Program-made: the position numbers and the translations under genes
Assembly: GCA_050262775.1 (NCBI GenBank)
Contig: JBLNEO010000018.1
Span: forward strand, 1 to 15,683
DNA from: DATHTC01 sp050262775
Lineage (GTDB): Bacteria; Actinomycetota; Thermoleophilia; Gaiellales; Gaiellaceae
Length of the DNA stretch: 15,683 bases
Direction of reading: 5' to 3'
Shown: piece by piece, positions 6,469 to 13,720 of the stretch
Numbering within the stretch: position 1 is the first letter of the stretch
How the letters are laid out: each line of letters begins with the position of its first letter
Notes under the pieces: generated by a model
The model's input: the letters and a program-made list of their open reading frames with translations, nothing else
Told to the model about the DNA's origin: nothing
The model's database searches: none

Positions 6469-6760
6469 GAGCGCGCGGGGAGCTCCGGCGTCGGACGCAG
6501 CCCGGTTGGACGACCGCCCGTGCCGGCCGTCGAGGCGCGAAGTTCGTGGAAATTGCGCCCCTTTCCTCACTGTCCACGGATCCCACAGTGGGCCTGTGGA
6601 TACGGCGCCGTCTTCTGCGGACAAGTCCGAAGATCACACTCGCCGGGGCGCCGAGGTGTGGATAACATCCGAACGTCTGTTCGTTTTCTCCCGTCGGGCG
6701 GGTGCCGGACGGACGAATCTGTCCACAGGCTGTTGACTGCAATCCACGGGAGGGCGACGT
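6469..6760. other. Intergenic control region between rplI and dnaB
   Basis: No gene is supported in these 292 bases. The second half has markedly lower GC than its surroundings (6661-6690 is about 43% GC). It holds several DnaA-box-like 9-mers in both orientations, a nested inverted repeat and short palindromes, listed separately. It ends with GGGAGGG, the ribosome binding site of dnaB. Confidence 0.7.

Positions 6761-6768
<8 letters not shown>
6570..6768. promoter_or_regulatory. Cluster of DnaA-box-like sites
   Basis: Compared with TTATCCACA, or the actinobacterial form TTGTCCACA, six sites stand out. They are CTGTCCACG (6570-6578, forward, 7/9 to the latter), TGTGGATAC (6595-6603, reverse, 8/9), TGTGGATAA (6657-6665, reverse, exact), CTGTCCACA (6719-6727, forward, 8/9 to the latter), CAATCCACG (6740-6748, forward, 6/9, weak) and TTTGGATAG (6760-6768, reverse, 7/9, overlapping the dnaB start). 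In a genome this rich in GC such a cluster is unlikely by chance. It may be a DnaA-controlled dnaB promoter or part of an origin. Confidence 0.6.
6603..6653. repeat. Nested inverted repeat between DnaA-box-like sites
   Basis: The outer arms CGGCGCC (6603-6609) and GGCGCCG (6647-6653) are perfect complements. Inside, TCTTC (6611-6615) pairs with GAAGA (6629-6633), and GGAC (6619-6622) pairs with GTCC (6625-6628), leaving a three-base bulge. A separate palindrome, CCCACAGTGGG, lies just upstream (6582-6592). A 9-base inverted pair, GCCTGTGGA (6592-6600) and TCCACAGGC (6722-6730), brackets the whole block. Confidence 0.5.
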
Positions 6769-8121
<1,353 letters not shown>

Positions 8122-8125
<4 letters not shown>

Positions 8126-8319
8126 GAGCCGCGACCCCCGACTGGCGGACGTTCGAGCGTGAGCTCGCGAAGCTCGTCCGCGCAGTCGAGGAGGTCGCTC
8201 TCACCGTCGGCTGCGGCCCGCAGACCGTCGTCGACGCCCTGGCCGAGACCGTCGAGGCCCACCTCGACACCCCGCATCGTCCCACCCTGCGCCTCGCCGG
8301 CGACGACTGGAGGACCTGA
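8122..8319 (+). CDS. Small protein coupled to dnaB, unknown function
   Basis: This gene encodes 65 residues. Its ATG overlaps the dnaB stop (ATGA), and its TGA overlaps the ATG of the next gene (TGATG), so the three are probably translated together. The product is mainly helical, with an amphipathic N-half (TFERELAKLVRAVEEVALTVG in outline, residues 10-30) and a second helix near 33-48, then a short charged tail ending GDDWRT. There is no signal peptide or membrane span. I do not recognise a family. Third-position G/C bias and the tight overlaps on both sides support a real gene. A role with DnaB is suggested only by position. Confidence 0.65.
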
Positions 8320-8537
8320 TGGAGCAGACGATCTGGCTCGCACCGCGGGCGACGTCGTTCACGGAGATCTGCGAGACGTGCGAGGAGGAGACGCCCGTCG
8401 CCGCCGGCTGCTCGCACGCGCTCGTCCGCGGGACGCTCCGGCTCGACGCCGCCCACGGCTGGGCGACGTGCGCACGCGGCCACCAGGTGCGGGTGCTGCG
8501 CATGACCGCAGCGATGCCGGCCGGCGCGTTCCGCTAG
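8319..8537 (+). CDS. Small Cys/His protein, possible zinc-binding, unknown function
   Basis: This 72-residue product has C18-x2-C21, then C31 and H33, then C51-x3-H55. The pattern could fold as a zinc ribbon or a similar metal site, with the remaining Cys/His optional. The start ATG 8319 shares one base with the stop of the 65-residue gene before it, which implies coupling within the dnaB unit. No membrane span is present. It is followed by a 42-base gap to purA. The family is not recognised. DNA or RNA binding would suit both a zinc ribbon and the replication context, but that is inference. Confidence 0.68.
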   Translation: MEQTIWLAPRATSFTEICETCEEETPVAAGCSHALVRGTLRLDAAHGWATCARGHQVRVLRMTAAMPAGAFR

Positions 8538-8567
8538 CCCGGCGCCTCGTCCCGCCGACCGATCGGC

Positions 8568-8573
8568 GATGAT
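8568..8573 (+). promoter_or_regulatory. -10-like hexamer before purA
   Basis: GATGAT ends 6 bases before the GTG start of purA, and no ribosome binding site is visible. The spacing fits a leaderless transcript, although the hexamer matches only the A and T key positions. Confidence 0.25.
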
Positions 8574-8579
8574 GCGGGC

Positions 8580-9842
8580 GTGCCCGCGACCGTGATCGTC
8601 GGCGCGCAGTGGGGCGACGAGGGGAAGGGCAAGATCGTCGACCTGCTCGCGCGCGAGTCCGACGTCGTCTGCCGCTACCAGGGCGGCCCGAACGCCGGCC
8701 ACACGATCGTGACCGGCGGGGAGACCTACAAGCTCCACCACATGCCGTCGGGCATCCTCTATCGCGGTACGGCGTGCGTGATCGGTGCCGGCTGCGTGAT
8801 CGACCCGGAGACGTTCGTCCGGGAGCTCGACGAGCTCGAGGCCCGCGGCGTCTCGACGGACGACGTCCACGTCTCCGGCAACGCGCACCTGATCATGCCC
8901 TGGCACGTCGCGATCGACGGGGCGAGCGAGCGGCGCCTCGGGCGCCTGCAGATCGGGACGACGCGGCGCGGCATCGGCCCCGCGTACGCGGACAAGGCCT
9001 CGCGCCTCGGGATCCGGGTGCAGGACCTCCTCGACGCGAAGATCCTGCGGCAGAAGATCGAGACGGCGCTCGCCGAGAAGAACGTCTGGCTGGAGCGCGT
9101 CTACGGCGCGACGCCGCTCGACCTCGACGACTGCACCGAGCGGCTCGAGCGCGTCGCGCAGCGGCTCCGCCCGTTCGTGGCCGACACGTCGCTGCTCGTG
9201 GACACCGCGCTCCGCGAGGGGAGGCGCGTGCTGCTCGAGGGGGCGCAGGGGACGCTGCTCGACCTCGACCACGGCACGTATCCGTTCGTCACCTCCTCGA
9301 ACCCGGTCGCCTCCGCGGCCGCGACGGGCGTGGGCATCGGCCCGACGCGGATCGACGAGGTGATCGGCGTCTCGAAGGCGTACGTCACGCGCGTCGGGGA
9401 GGGCCCGTTCCCGACGGAGATCGAGGGCGCCGACCAGGCGCGCATGCGCGAGCTCGGGGGCGAGTACGGGACGACCACCGGGCGCGAGCGCCGCTGCGGC
9501 TGGCTCGATCTCGTCGCGCTCCGGTACGCCGCGCGCGTGAACGGCCTGACCGCGCTGGCGCTGACGAAGCTCGACGTGCTGTCGGACTTCGACGAGATCC
9601 CGGTCTGCGTGCGTTACCGGCTGCGGGACGGCGGCGAGACCTCCGACTTCCCGGCGCACCAGAGCGACTTCCACCATGCCGAGCCCGTGTTCGAGGTGCT
9701 CGAGGGCTGGCGGCGTCCGCTGGACGACGGCCTGCCGGAGCGGGCCGCGCGGTACGTCGCGTTCGTCGAGGAGCAGGTCGGCGTGCCGGTGTCGCTCGTC
9801 GGCACGGGGCAGGCGCGCGAGGCGATCGTCGCGCTCGGCTAG
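8580..9842 (+). CDS. purA: Adenylosuccinate synthetase
   Basis: This enzyme joins IMP and aspartate using GTP to form adenylosuccinate, the first step towards AMP. The 420-residue protein starts with the family's GTP-binding signature GAQWGDEGKGKIVD (8-21), including catalytic Asp13, and has His41 in GGPNAGHT. Later motifs include GTTRRGIGPAYADK and LEGAQGTLLDLDHGTYPFVT in outline, and the C-terminal GEYGTTTGRERRCGWLD region. Length is normal for bacteria. The start is GTG 8580: the family begins at this point and nearby ATGs are out of frame. It heads a run of purine genes and is paired functionally with purB downstream, which splits the product to AMP and fumarate. Confidence 0.98.
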   Translation: MPATVIVGAQWGDEGKGKIVDLLARESDVVCRYQGGPNAGHTIVTGGETYKLHHMPSGILYRGTACVIGAGCVIDPETFVRELDELEARGVSTDDVHVSGNAHLIMPWHVAIDGASERRLGRLQIGTTRRGIGPAYADKASRLGIRVQDLLDAKILRQKIETALAEKNVWLERVYGATPLDLDDCTERLERVAQRLRPFVADTSLLVDTALREGRRVLLEGAQGTLLDLDHGTYPFVTSSNPVASAAATGVGIGPTRIDEVIGVSKAYVTRVGEGPFPTEIEGADQARMRELGGEYGTTTGRERRCGWLDLVALRYAARVNGLTALALTKLDVLSDFDEIPVCVRYRLRDGGETSDFPAHQSDFHHAEPVFEVLEGWRRPLDDGLPERAARYVAFVEEQVGVPVSLVGTGQAREAIVALG

Positions 9843-9853
9843 CCCCGGCGTGC

Positions 9854-9859
9854 GAGACT
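9854..9859 (+). promoter_or_regulatory. -10-like hexamer before the VOC gene
   Basis: GAGACT ends 6 bases before GTG 9866. The match to TANNNT is partial. It is listed because the spacing repeats that seen at purA, purD and purB. Confidence 0.2.
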
Positions 9860-9865
9860 CCCGGC

Positions 9866-10285
9866 GTGGAGCAGCGGGTCAGCCTCGTCACGCTCGGCGT
9901 GCGCGACCTCGGCCGGGCGCGGGCGTTCTACGAGGCGCTCGGCTGGCGGACGGGCGCCGGTCCCGACGACGACGTCGTGTTCTTCCAGGCGGGCGGGATG
10001 ATCGTCGGCCTCTGGGGGCGCGAAGAGCTCGCCGCCGACAGCGGCGTCGAGGACGCGGGCGGCTGGGGCGGGATCACGCTCGCCCACAACGTCCGCTCAC
10101 CCGCCGAGGTCGACGCCGTGCTCGCCGAGGCCGAGCGCGCCGGCGCCACGGTCCCCCGGCGGGGCGCGGCGACGTTCTGGGGCGGCTACTCGGGCGCGTT
10201 CGTCGACCCGGACGGGCACCCGTGGGAGGTCGCCCACAACCCGGGCTGGACGCTCGGCGACGACGGCTCGATCTCGCTTCGCTAG
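9866..10285 (+). CDS. VOC (glyoxalase/bleomycin-resistance fold) family protein
   Basis: This 139-residue protein has paired beta-alpha-beta-beta-beta modules. The N-half reads VSLVTLGVRDLGRARAFYEAL in outline (5-25). The C-half contains FVDPDGHPWEVAHNP (112-126), the usual end of the fold with Glu121 as a possible metal ligand. The usual first-module His (as in VxHVTL) is missing, so metal binding as in glyoxalase I is doubtful. The substrate cannot be told from sequence. The start GTG 9866 follows purA by 23 bases and has no ribosome binding site. Sitting between purA and purD suggests co-expression but not a role in purine synthesis. Confidence 0.88.
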   Translation: MEQRVSLVTLGVRDLGRARAFYEALGWRTGAGPDDDVVFFQAGGMIVGLWGREELAADSGVEDAGGWGGITLAHNVRSPAEVDAVLAEAERAGATVPRRGAATFWGGYSGAFVDPDGHPWEVAHNPGWTLGDDGSISLR

Positions 10286-10325
10286 CGGCAACGGCGCCGA
10301 GGACCCCACAGGCCGACGCCCGCTC

Positions 10326-10331
10326 TAGAGT
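10326..10331 (+). promoter_or_regulatory. -10-like hexamer before purD
   Basis: TAGAGT matches TANNNT and ends 7 bases before GTG 10339. This fits a leaderless transcript beginning at that codon, and supports that start over the in-frame GTG at 10330, which would overlap the hexamer. Confidence 0.35.
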
Positions 10332-10338
10332 GCCGGCG

Positions 10339-11559
10339 GTGAAGGTCCTCCTCGTGGGCTCGGGCGGACGCGAGCACGCGCTCGCGTGGGCGATCGCGCG
10401 CTCTCCGCGGCTGGCGGAGCTGCACGCCGCGCCGGGGAACCCCGGCATCGCGCGCCTCGGCAGCTGCCATCCCGTACGGGCGGAGGACGGCGAGGGGCTG
10501 CTCGCGCTCGCGCACGCCCTGGAGGCGGACCTCGTCGTCATCGGGCCCGAGGCGCCGCTCGTGGCCGGCGTCGGCGACGAGCTGCGTCACGCCGGGATCT
10601 CGGTGTTCGGCCCGAGCGCCGCGGCCGCGCGGATCGAGGGCTCGAAGTCGTTCGCGAAGGACGTGATGCGCGCCGCCGGCGTCCCGACCGCCGACACGCT
10701 CGCCGTCGCACGTCCGCCGTGCGTCGTCAAGGTGGACGGGCTCGCCGCCGGGAAGGGCGTCTTCGTCTGCCGGTCGCGGGAGGAGCTCGACGACGCGCTC
10801 CGGGCGGCCGCCGCCTTCGACGGGCCGCTCGTGATCGAGGAGCTGCTCGAGGGCGAGGAGGTGTCGATCTTCGCCCTCGTCGACGGGAACGCCGTCGTCC
10901 CGCTCGCACCGGCACAGGACTTCAAGCGGCTCGAGGACGGCGACGGCGGACCGAACACGGGCGGCATGGGCTCCTTCTCGCCGGTGCCGGCGGTCGACGA
11001 CGCGCTCACCGCCGAGATCGCCGAGGGCGTCCACCGGCCCGTGGTCGAGGAGCTCTCGCGCCGGGGCACCCCGTTCGTCGGCCTGCTCTACGCCGGCCTG
11101 ATGCTGACGAGCGAGGGGCCGCGCGTGCTCGAGTTCAACTGCCGGTTCGGCGATCCCGAGACGCAGTCCGTCCTCCCGCGCCTCCGGAGCGACCTGCTCG
11201 AGGCGCTCGCGGCGGCGGCGTCGGGCGAGCTCGCGGGCGTCGAGCCGGCCTTCGCGCCCGGCGCGGCCGTCACCGTCGTCGCGGCCGCGGCCTCGTACCC
11301 TCGGGCGGGCGACGCGGGCACGCCGATCGACGGGCTCGAGGACGCCGAGGCGACCGGCGCGCTCGTGTTCCACGCCGGGACGGCGAGCCGGGGCGGCCGC
11401 GTGGTGACGAACGGCGGGCGGATCCTGTCCGTGACGGGCCTGGGGTCGAGCGTGACGGAGGCTCGTGACCGCGCCTACGCGGCGCTCGGGTGCATATCGT
11501 TCGACGGCATGCGCGCCCGGACCGACATCGCTGCGGAGGCCGCCGGTGTCCGAGCCTGA
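10339..11559 (+). CDS. purD: Phosphoribosylamine-glycine ligase (GAR synthetase)
   Basis: PurD joins glycine to phosphoribosylamine using ATP, the second step of purine synthesis. The 406-residue product shows the N-domain MKVLLVGSGGREHALAW and PGNPGIA (32-38), IGPEAPL (68-74), and the ATP-grasp core VVKVDGLAAGKG (129-140). Also present are QDFKRLEDGDGGPNTGGMGSFSP in outline (193-215) and LEFNCRFGDPETQ (264-276). It is shorter than the usual 420-430: only about 10 residues separate VPTA (115-118) from VVKVDG, where most relatives have 20 or more. The start was placed at GTG 10339 to match the family's MKV; GTG 10330 would add three residues. The 3' end overlaps purE by 14 bases. Confidence 0.97.
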   Translation: MKVLLVGSGGREHALAWAIARSPRLAELHAAPGNPGIARLGSCHPVRAEDGEGLLALAHALEADLVVIGPEAPLVAGVGDELRHAGISVFGPSAAAARIEGSKSFAKDVMRAAGVPTADTLAVARPPCVVKVDGLAAGKGVFVCRSREELDDALRAAAAFDGPLVIEELLEGEEVSIFALVDGNAVVPLAPAQDFKRLEDGDGGPNTGGMGSFSPVPAVDDALTAEIAEGVHRPVVEELSRRGTPFVGLLYAGLMLTSEGPRVLEFNCRFGDPETQSVLPRLRSDLLEALAAAASGELAGVEPAFAPGAAVTVVAAAASYPRAGDAGTPIDGLEDAEATGALVFHAGTASRGGRVVTNGGRILSVTGLGSSVTEARDRAYAALGCISFDGMRARTDIAAEAAGVRA

Positions 11560-11965
11560 GGCGCCGCCGCTCGTCGGCATCCTCGTCGGCTCCGAGTCCG
11601 ACCGCGAGCGGATGGCCGGGGCGATGGAGGAGCTCGACAGGCGCGGGATCCCGTGGGAGTTCGACGTCCGCTCGGCGCACCGGACCCCCGACGCGGTCGC
11701 GGAGTACGCCCGCACGGCGCGCGCCCGCGGCCTGCGCGTGCTGATCTGCGGCGCCGGACTCGCGGCGGCGCTGCCCGGCGCGGTCGCCGCGCACACCGAC
11801 CTGCCGGTGATCGGCGTCCCGCTGCGCTCGTCGCTCTCCGTCCTGGACGGGCTCGACGCCCTCCTTTCCATCGCGCAGATGCCGCCCGGCGTCCCGGTGG
11901 CGGCCGTGGGGGTCGACAACGCCCGGAACGCCGGCGTGCTCGCCGCCCGCGTGCTCGGCGCCTGA
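11546..11965 (+). CDS. purE: N5-CAIR mutase/AIR carboxylase, PurE family
   Basis: PurE acts at the AIR-carboxylation step, moving the carboxyl of N5-CAIR to give CAIR (class I) or carboxylating AIR directly (class II). The 139-residue protein has GSESD (15-19), SAHRT with His45 (43-47), the loop GAGLAAALPG (69-78) and GLDALLSIAQMP (102-113), close to class I overall. The usual loop is GAGGAAHLPG, so the conserved His75 is Ala here and the preceding Gly-Gly is Gly-Leu. No purK lies nearby. The start GTG 11546 lies inside purD, a 14-base overlap that implies coupling. The protein is about 20 residues shorter than typical, mostly at the termini. Confidence 0.93.
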   Translation: MSEPEAPPLVGILVGSESDRERMAGAMEELDRRGIPWEFDVRSAHRTPDAVAEYARTARARGLRVLICGAGLAAALPGAVAAHTDLPVIGVPLRSSLSVLDGLDALLSIAQMPPGVPVAAVGVDNARNAGVLAARVLGA

Positions 11966-11970
11966 CCTCG

Positions 11971-11986
11971 CCCGCGACTACGCGGG
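11971..11986. terminator. Hairpin between convergent purE and cupin-TPR genes
   Basis: CCCGCG-ACTA-CGCGGG is a perfect 6-base stem with a 4-base loop, 5 bases after the purE stop. The stop codon of the opposing gene (CTA, 11978-11980) lies in the loop. A second hairpin, GCGGG-TCGG-CCCGC (11992-12005), lies just inside that gene. It could end transcription from both sides, although there is no T tract. Confidence 0.42.
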
Positions 11987-12622
11987 GAAGCGCGGGTCGG
12001 CCCGCAGCGAGTCGAGCTCCTCGTCCTTCGCCGCGTAGTCCCGCGTCTTCGGATCGGCTTCGACGGCGCGCGCCAGGTGGTCGAGCGCCTCCTCGCGGTG
12101 GCCGGCACGAGCGTGGAGGCACGCGAGCTCGTAGTGGACGTACGCGTGCCCGGGATGGGCCTCCAGCCCCTCGGCGGCGATGCGAATCGCCTCGTCCCAG
12201 TCCTCTCGCCCCCGGGCGGGCGCCGTCGCGAAGTAGTACTCCCACGGCGACACCGGGAACGCGTTCGCGGGAGGCGCGCCGATCACGAACGCCGTCGTCC
12301 CGTCCTCCACGGCGACCGCCTCCCGCCGGTCGGCGAGCTCGGGGACGAACACGAGCGTGCCCGCGGGTGCGTCGATCTCCTCGCCGGCGACCGTGAAGCG
12401 CGCCCGGCCGCTGACGACGAGGTACAGCTCCTCGTGCGCACCCGCGCCGGCGCCCGTCTCGTCGTGCGCCTCGATCAGCAGCTCACCGGCGTCGCCGGAG
12501 TAGCCGTTGATCCCGAACGCCTGCACGCCCAGGCGACGCCGGATCGGCCGCCAGTGCACGCCGGCGACGTCGATCCGGTCGAGCTCCTCGAGGCGTGCCA
12601 CCCGCGCGGCCACGGGCGGCAT
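11978..12622 (-). CDS. Cupin plus TPR protein, unknown function
   Basis: This 214-residue protein has two parts. Residues 45-115 look like a cupin barrel: AHEELYLVVSGRARFTV (62-78) is a loose first cupin motif with His63, Glu64 and Glu65, and PAGTLVFVPE (86-95) is the following strand pair. Residues 141-213 form TPR-like helices (WDEAIRIAAEGLEAHPGHAY and HREEALDHLARAVEADP), ending DEELDSLRADPRFPA as seen in other TPR proteins. The metal-binding set is incomplete, so it may bind a small molecule or another protein rather than catalyse. ATG 12622 is one base after the stop of the molybdenum-enzyme gene, so the two are coupled. Confidence 0.82.
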   Translation of the reverse strand: MPPVAARVARLEELDRIDVAGVHWRPIRRRLGVQAFGINGYSGDAGELLIEAHDETGAGAGAHEELYLVVSGRARFTVAGEEIDAPAGTLVFVPELADRREAVAVEDGTTAFVIGAPPANAFPVSPWEYYFATAPARGREDWDEAIRIAAEGLEAHPGHAYVHYELACLHARAGHREEALDHLARAVEADPKTRDYAAKDEELDSLRADPRFPA

Positions 12623-12623
12623 C

Positions 12624-13676
12624 CTAGGCGGCCACCACCACCGGCACGCGCTGCACCGCGTTGTTGGCGTACCCGCCGACGTTCCACGGCGGCTCGAGCG
12701 GCTGCGCGTTCCCCGCCTCGTCCGTCGCCCGGCACGCGAGCACGTAGGCGCCCGGCTCCGCGTCCCACGTCGCGCGGAAGCGGCGCCACGCCCAGGGCGA
12801 GTCGAGGTCGTCCTCGAGCGTCGCCGGCGACCACGTCGCGCCGTCGTCGGTGCTCACGTCGACGGACGAGACCGGCGCGGCGCCGGACCACGCGCGTCCC
12901 TCGAGGAGGACCCGGCCGGGCCGCAGGTGGCGCTCGCGCGTCTGGAACTCCGGCTCGCCCGGCGGCACGAGGAGCGCCCGCGGCGCCATGCGCGTCACCG
13001 GCGTGCCGTCGTCCTCCTCGTCGGCGCGGAGCCGGTAGCCGCGTACCTGCTGGTAGCCGTCGAACGGGCGCCCCAGGACCTCGACCCGCGCGAGCCACTT
13101 CACGTTCGTCATCCCGTACCACCCGGGGACCACGAGCCGCAGCGGCGCGCCGTGCTGCGGCGGCAGGGGGACGCCGTTCATCTCGTACGCGAGGACGGCG
13201 CCGCCCGCGCGCGCCTCGTCCAGGGTCAGCGCCCGCGCGTACCGCTGCGGGACGCCGCCCTCGACGCCGCCGTCGAGGCCCGTGAACGCCACGTCGACCG
13301 CGTCGTCGAGCGGCCCGGCGTCCGCGAGCACCTCCGCCAGCGGGACGCCGCGCCACCGCGCCGTCCCGACCGCCTCCTGCAGCCAGGGCTGCGAGATCGG
13401 ACGCGGCTCGAGACGCGCACGGCCGTTGCCGGCGCACTCCATGGTGGCGACGAGCTCGACCGCGGGGCGCGTGCGGAGGTCGGCCAGGGAGAGCGTCAAC
13501 GGCCGCGCGACGAGCCCGTCGACCTCGAGGCGCCACGTCTCGGGGTCGACCGCGGGGATGTCGTAGTGCACGAGCAGGTAGTGGAGCCCGATCGGCGTCA
13601 CCGGCCAGCGCAGCGCCTCGAGCGGCATCCCGTGGTTCCGCGTCGCGAGCTGCAGCTCCTCGAGGCTGATCCCCAC
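12624..13676 (-). CDS. Sulfite-oxidase-like molybdopterin oxidoreductase
   Basis: This 350-residue enzyme has a molybdopterin-binding domain (about 30-205) with the Cys ligand in MECAGNGR (Cys81), QHGAPLRLVVPGWYGM (174-189) and NVKWLARVEVL (191-201). A dimerisation domain follows (about 230-345), with STDDGATW and FRATWDAEPGAYVLACRATD in outline. This matches the oxidoreductase family of sulfite oxidase and the plant enzyme. There is no heme domain and no Tat or Sec signal, so it is probably cytoplasmic with an unknown electron acceptor. The true substrate may be sulfite or another oxo-accepting compound. GTG 13676 is preferred over longer starts, which would run into purB; TATCCT lies 7 bases upstream. 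It is the first gene of a minus-strand pair with the cupin-TPR gene. Confidence 0.9.
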   Translation of the reverse strand: MGISLEELQLATRNHGMPLEALRWPVTPIGLHYLLVHYDIPAVDPETWRLEVDGLVARPLTLSLADLRTRPAVELVATMECAGNGRARLEPRPISQPWLQEAVGTARWRGVPLAEVLADAGPLDDAVDVAFTGLDGGVEGGVPQRYARALTLDEARAGGAVLAYEMNGVPLPPQHGAPLRLVVPGWYGMTNVKWLARVEVLGRPFDGYQQVRGYRLRADEEDDGTPVTRMAPRALLVPPGEPEFQTRERHLRPGRVLLEGRAWSGAAPVSSVDVSTDDGATWSPATLEDDLDSPWAWRRFRATWDAEPGAYVLACRATDEAGNAQPLEPPWNVGGYANNAVQRVPVVVAA

Positions 13677-13683
13677 GCTGCGC

Positions 13684-13689
13684 AGGATA
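13684..13689 (-). promoter_or_regulatory. -10-like hexamer for the molybdenum-enzyme gene
   Basis: TATCCT on the minus strand matches TANNNT and ends 7 bases before GTG 13676. No ribosome binding site is seen, so a leaderless transcript is likely. It faces the purB hexamer across a 44-base gap. Confidence 0.4.
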
Positions 13690-13708
13690 GGCCGTCGGAG
13701 CGCGCGGA

Positions 13709-13714
13709 TACCAT
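13709..13714 (+). promoter_or_regulatory. -10-like hexamer before purB
   Basis: TACCAT matches TANNNT and ends 6 bases before GTG 13721, with no ribosome binding site, again fitting a leaderless transcript. Its expected -35 region would overlap the opposing -10-like hexamer, so the two divergent promoters may compete. Confidence 0.4.
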
Positions 13715-13720
13715 CGTCGC

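Noticed and set aside
6733..6738. TTGACT as a -35 box for dnaB
   Set aside because: No -10 lies at 16-18 bases, and a promoter here would start inside dnaB; the true promoter is probably further upstream.
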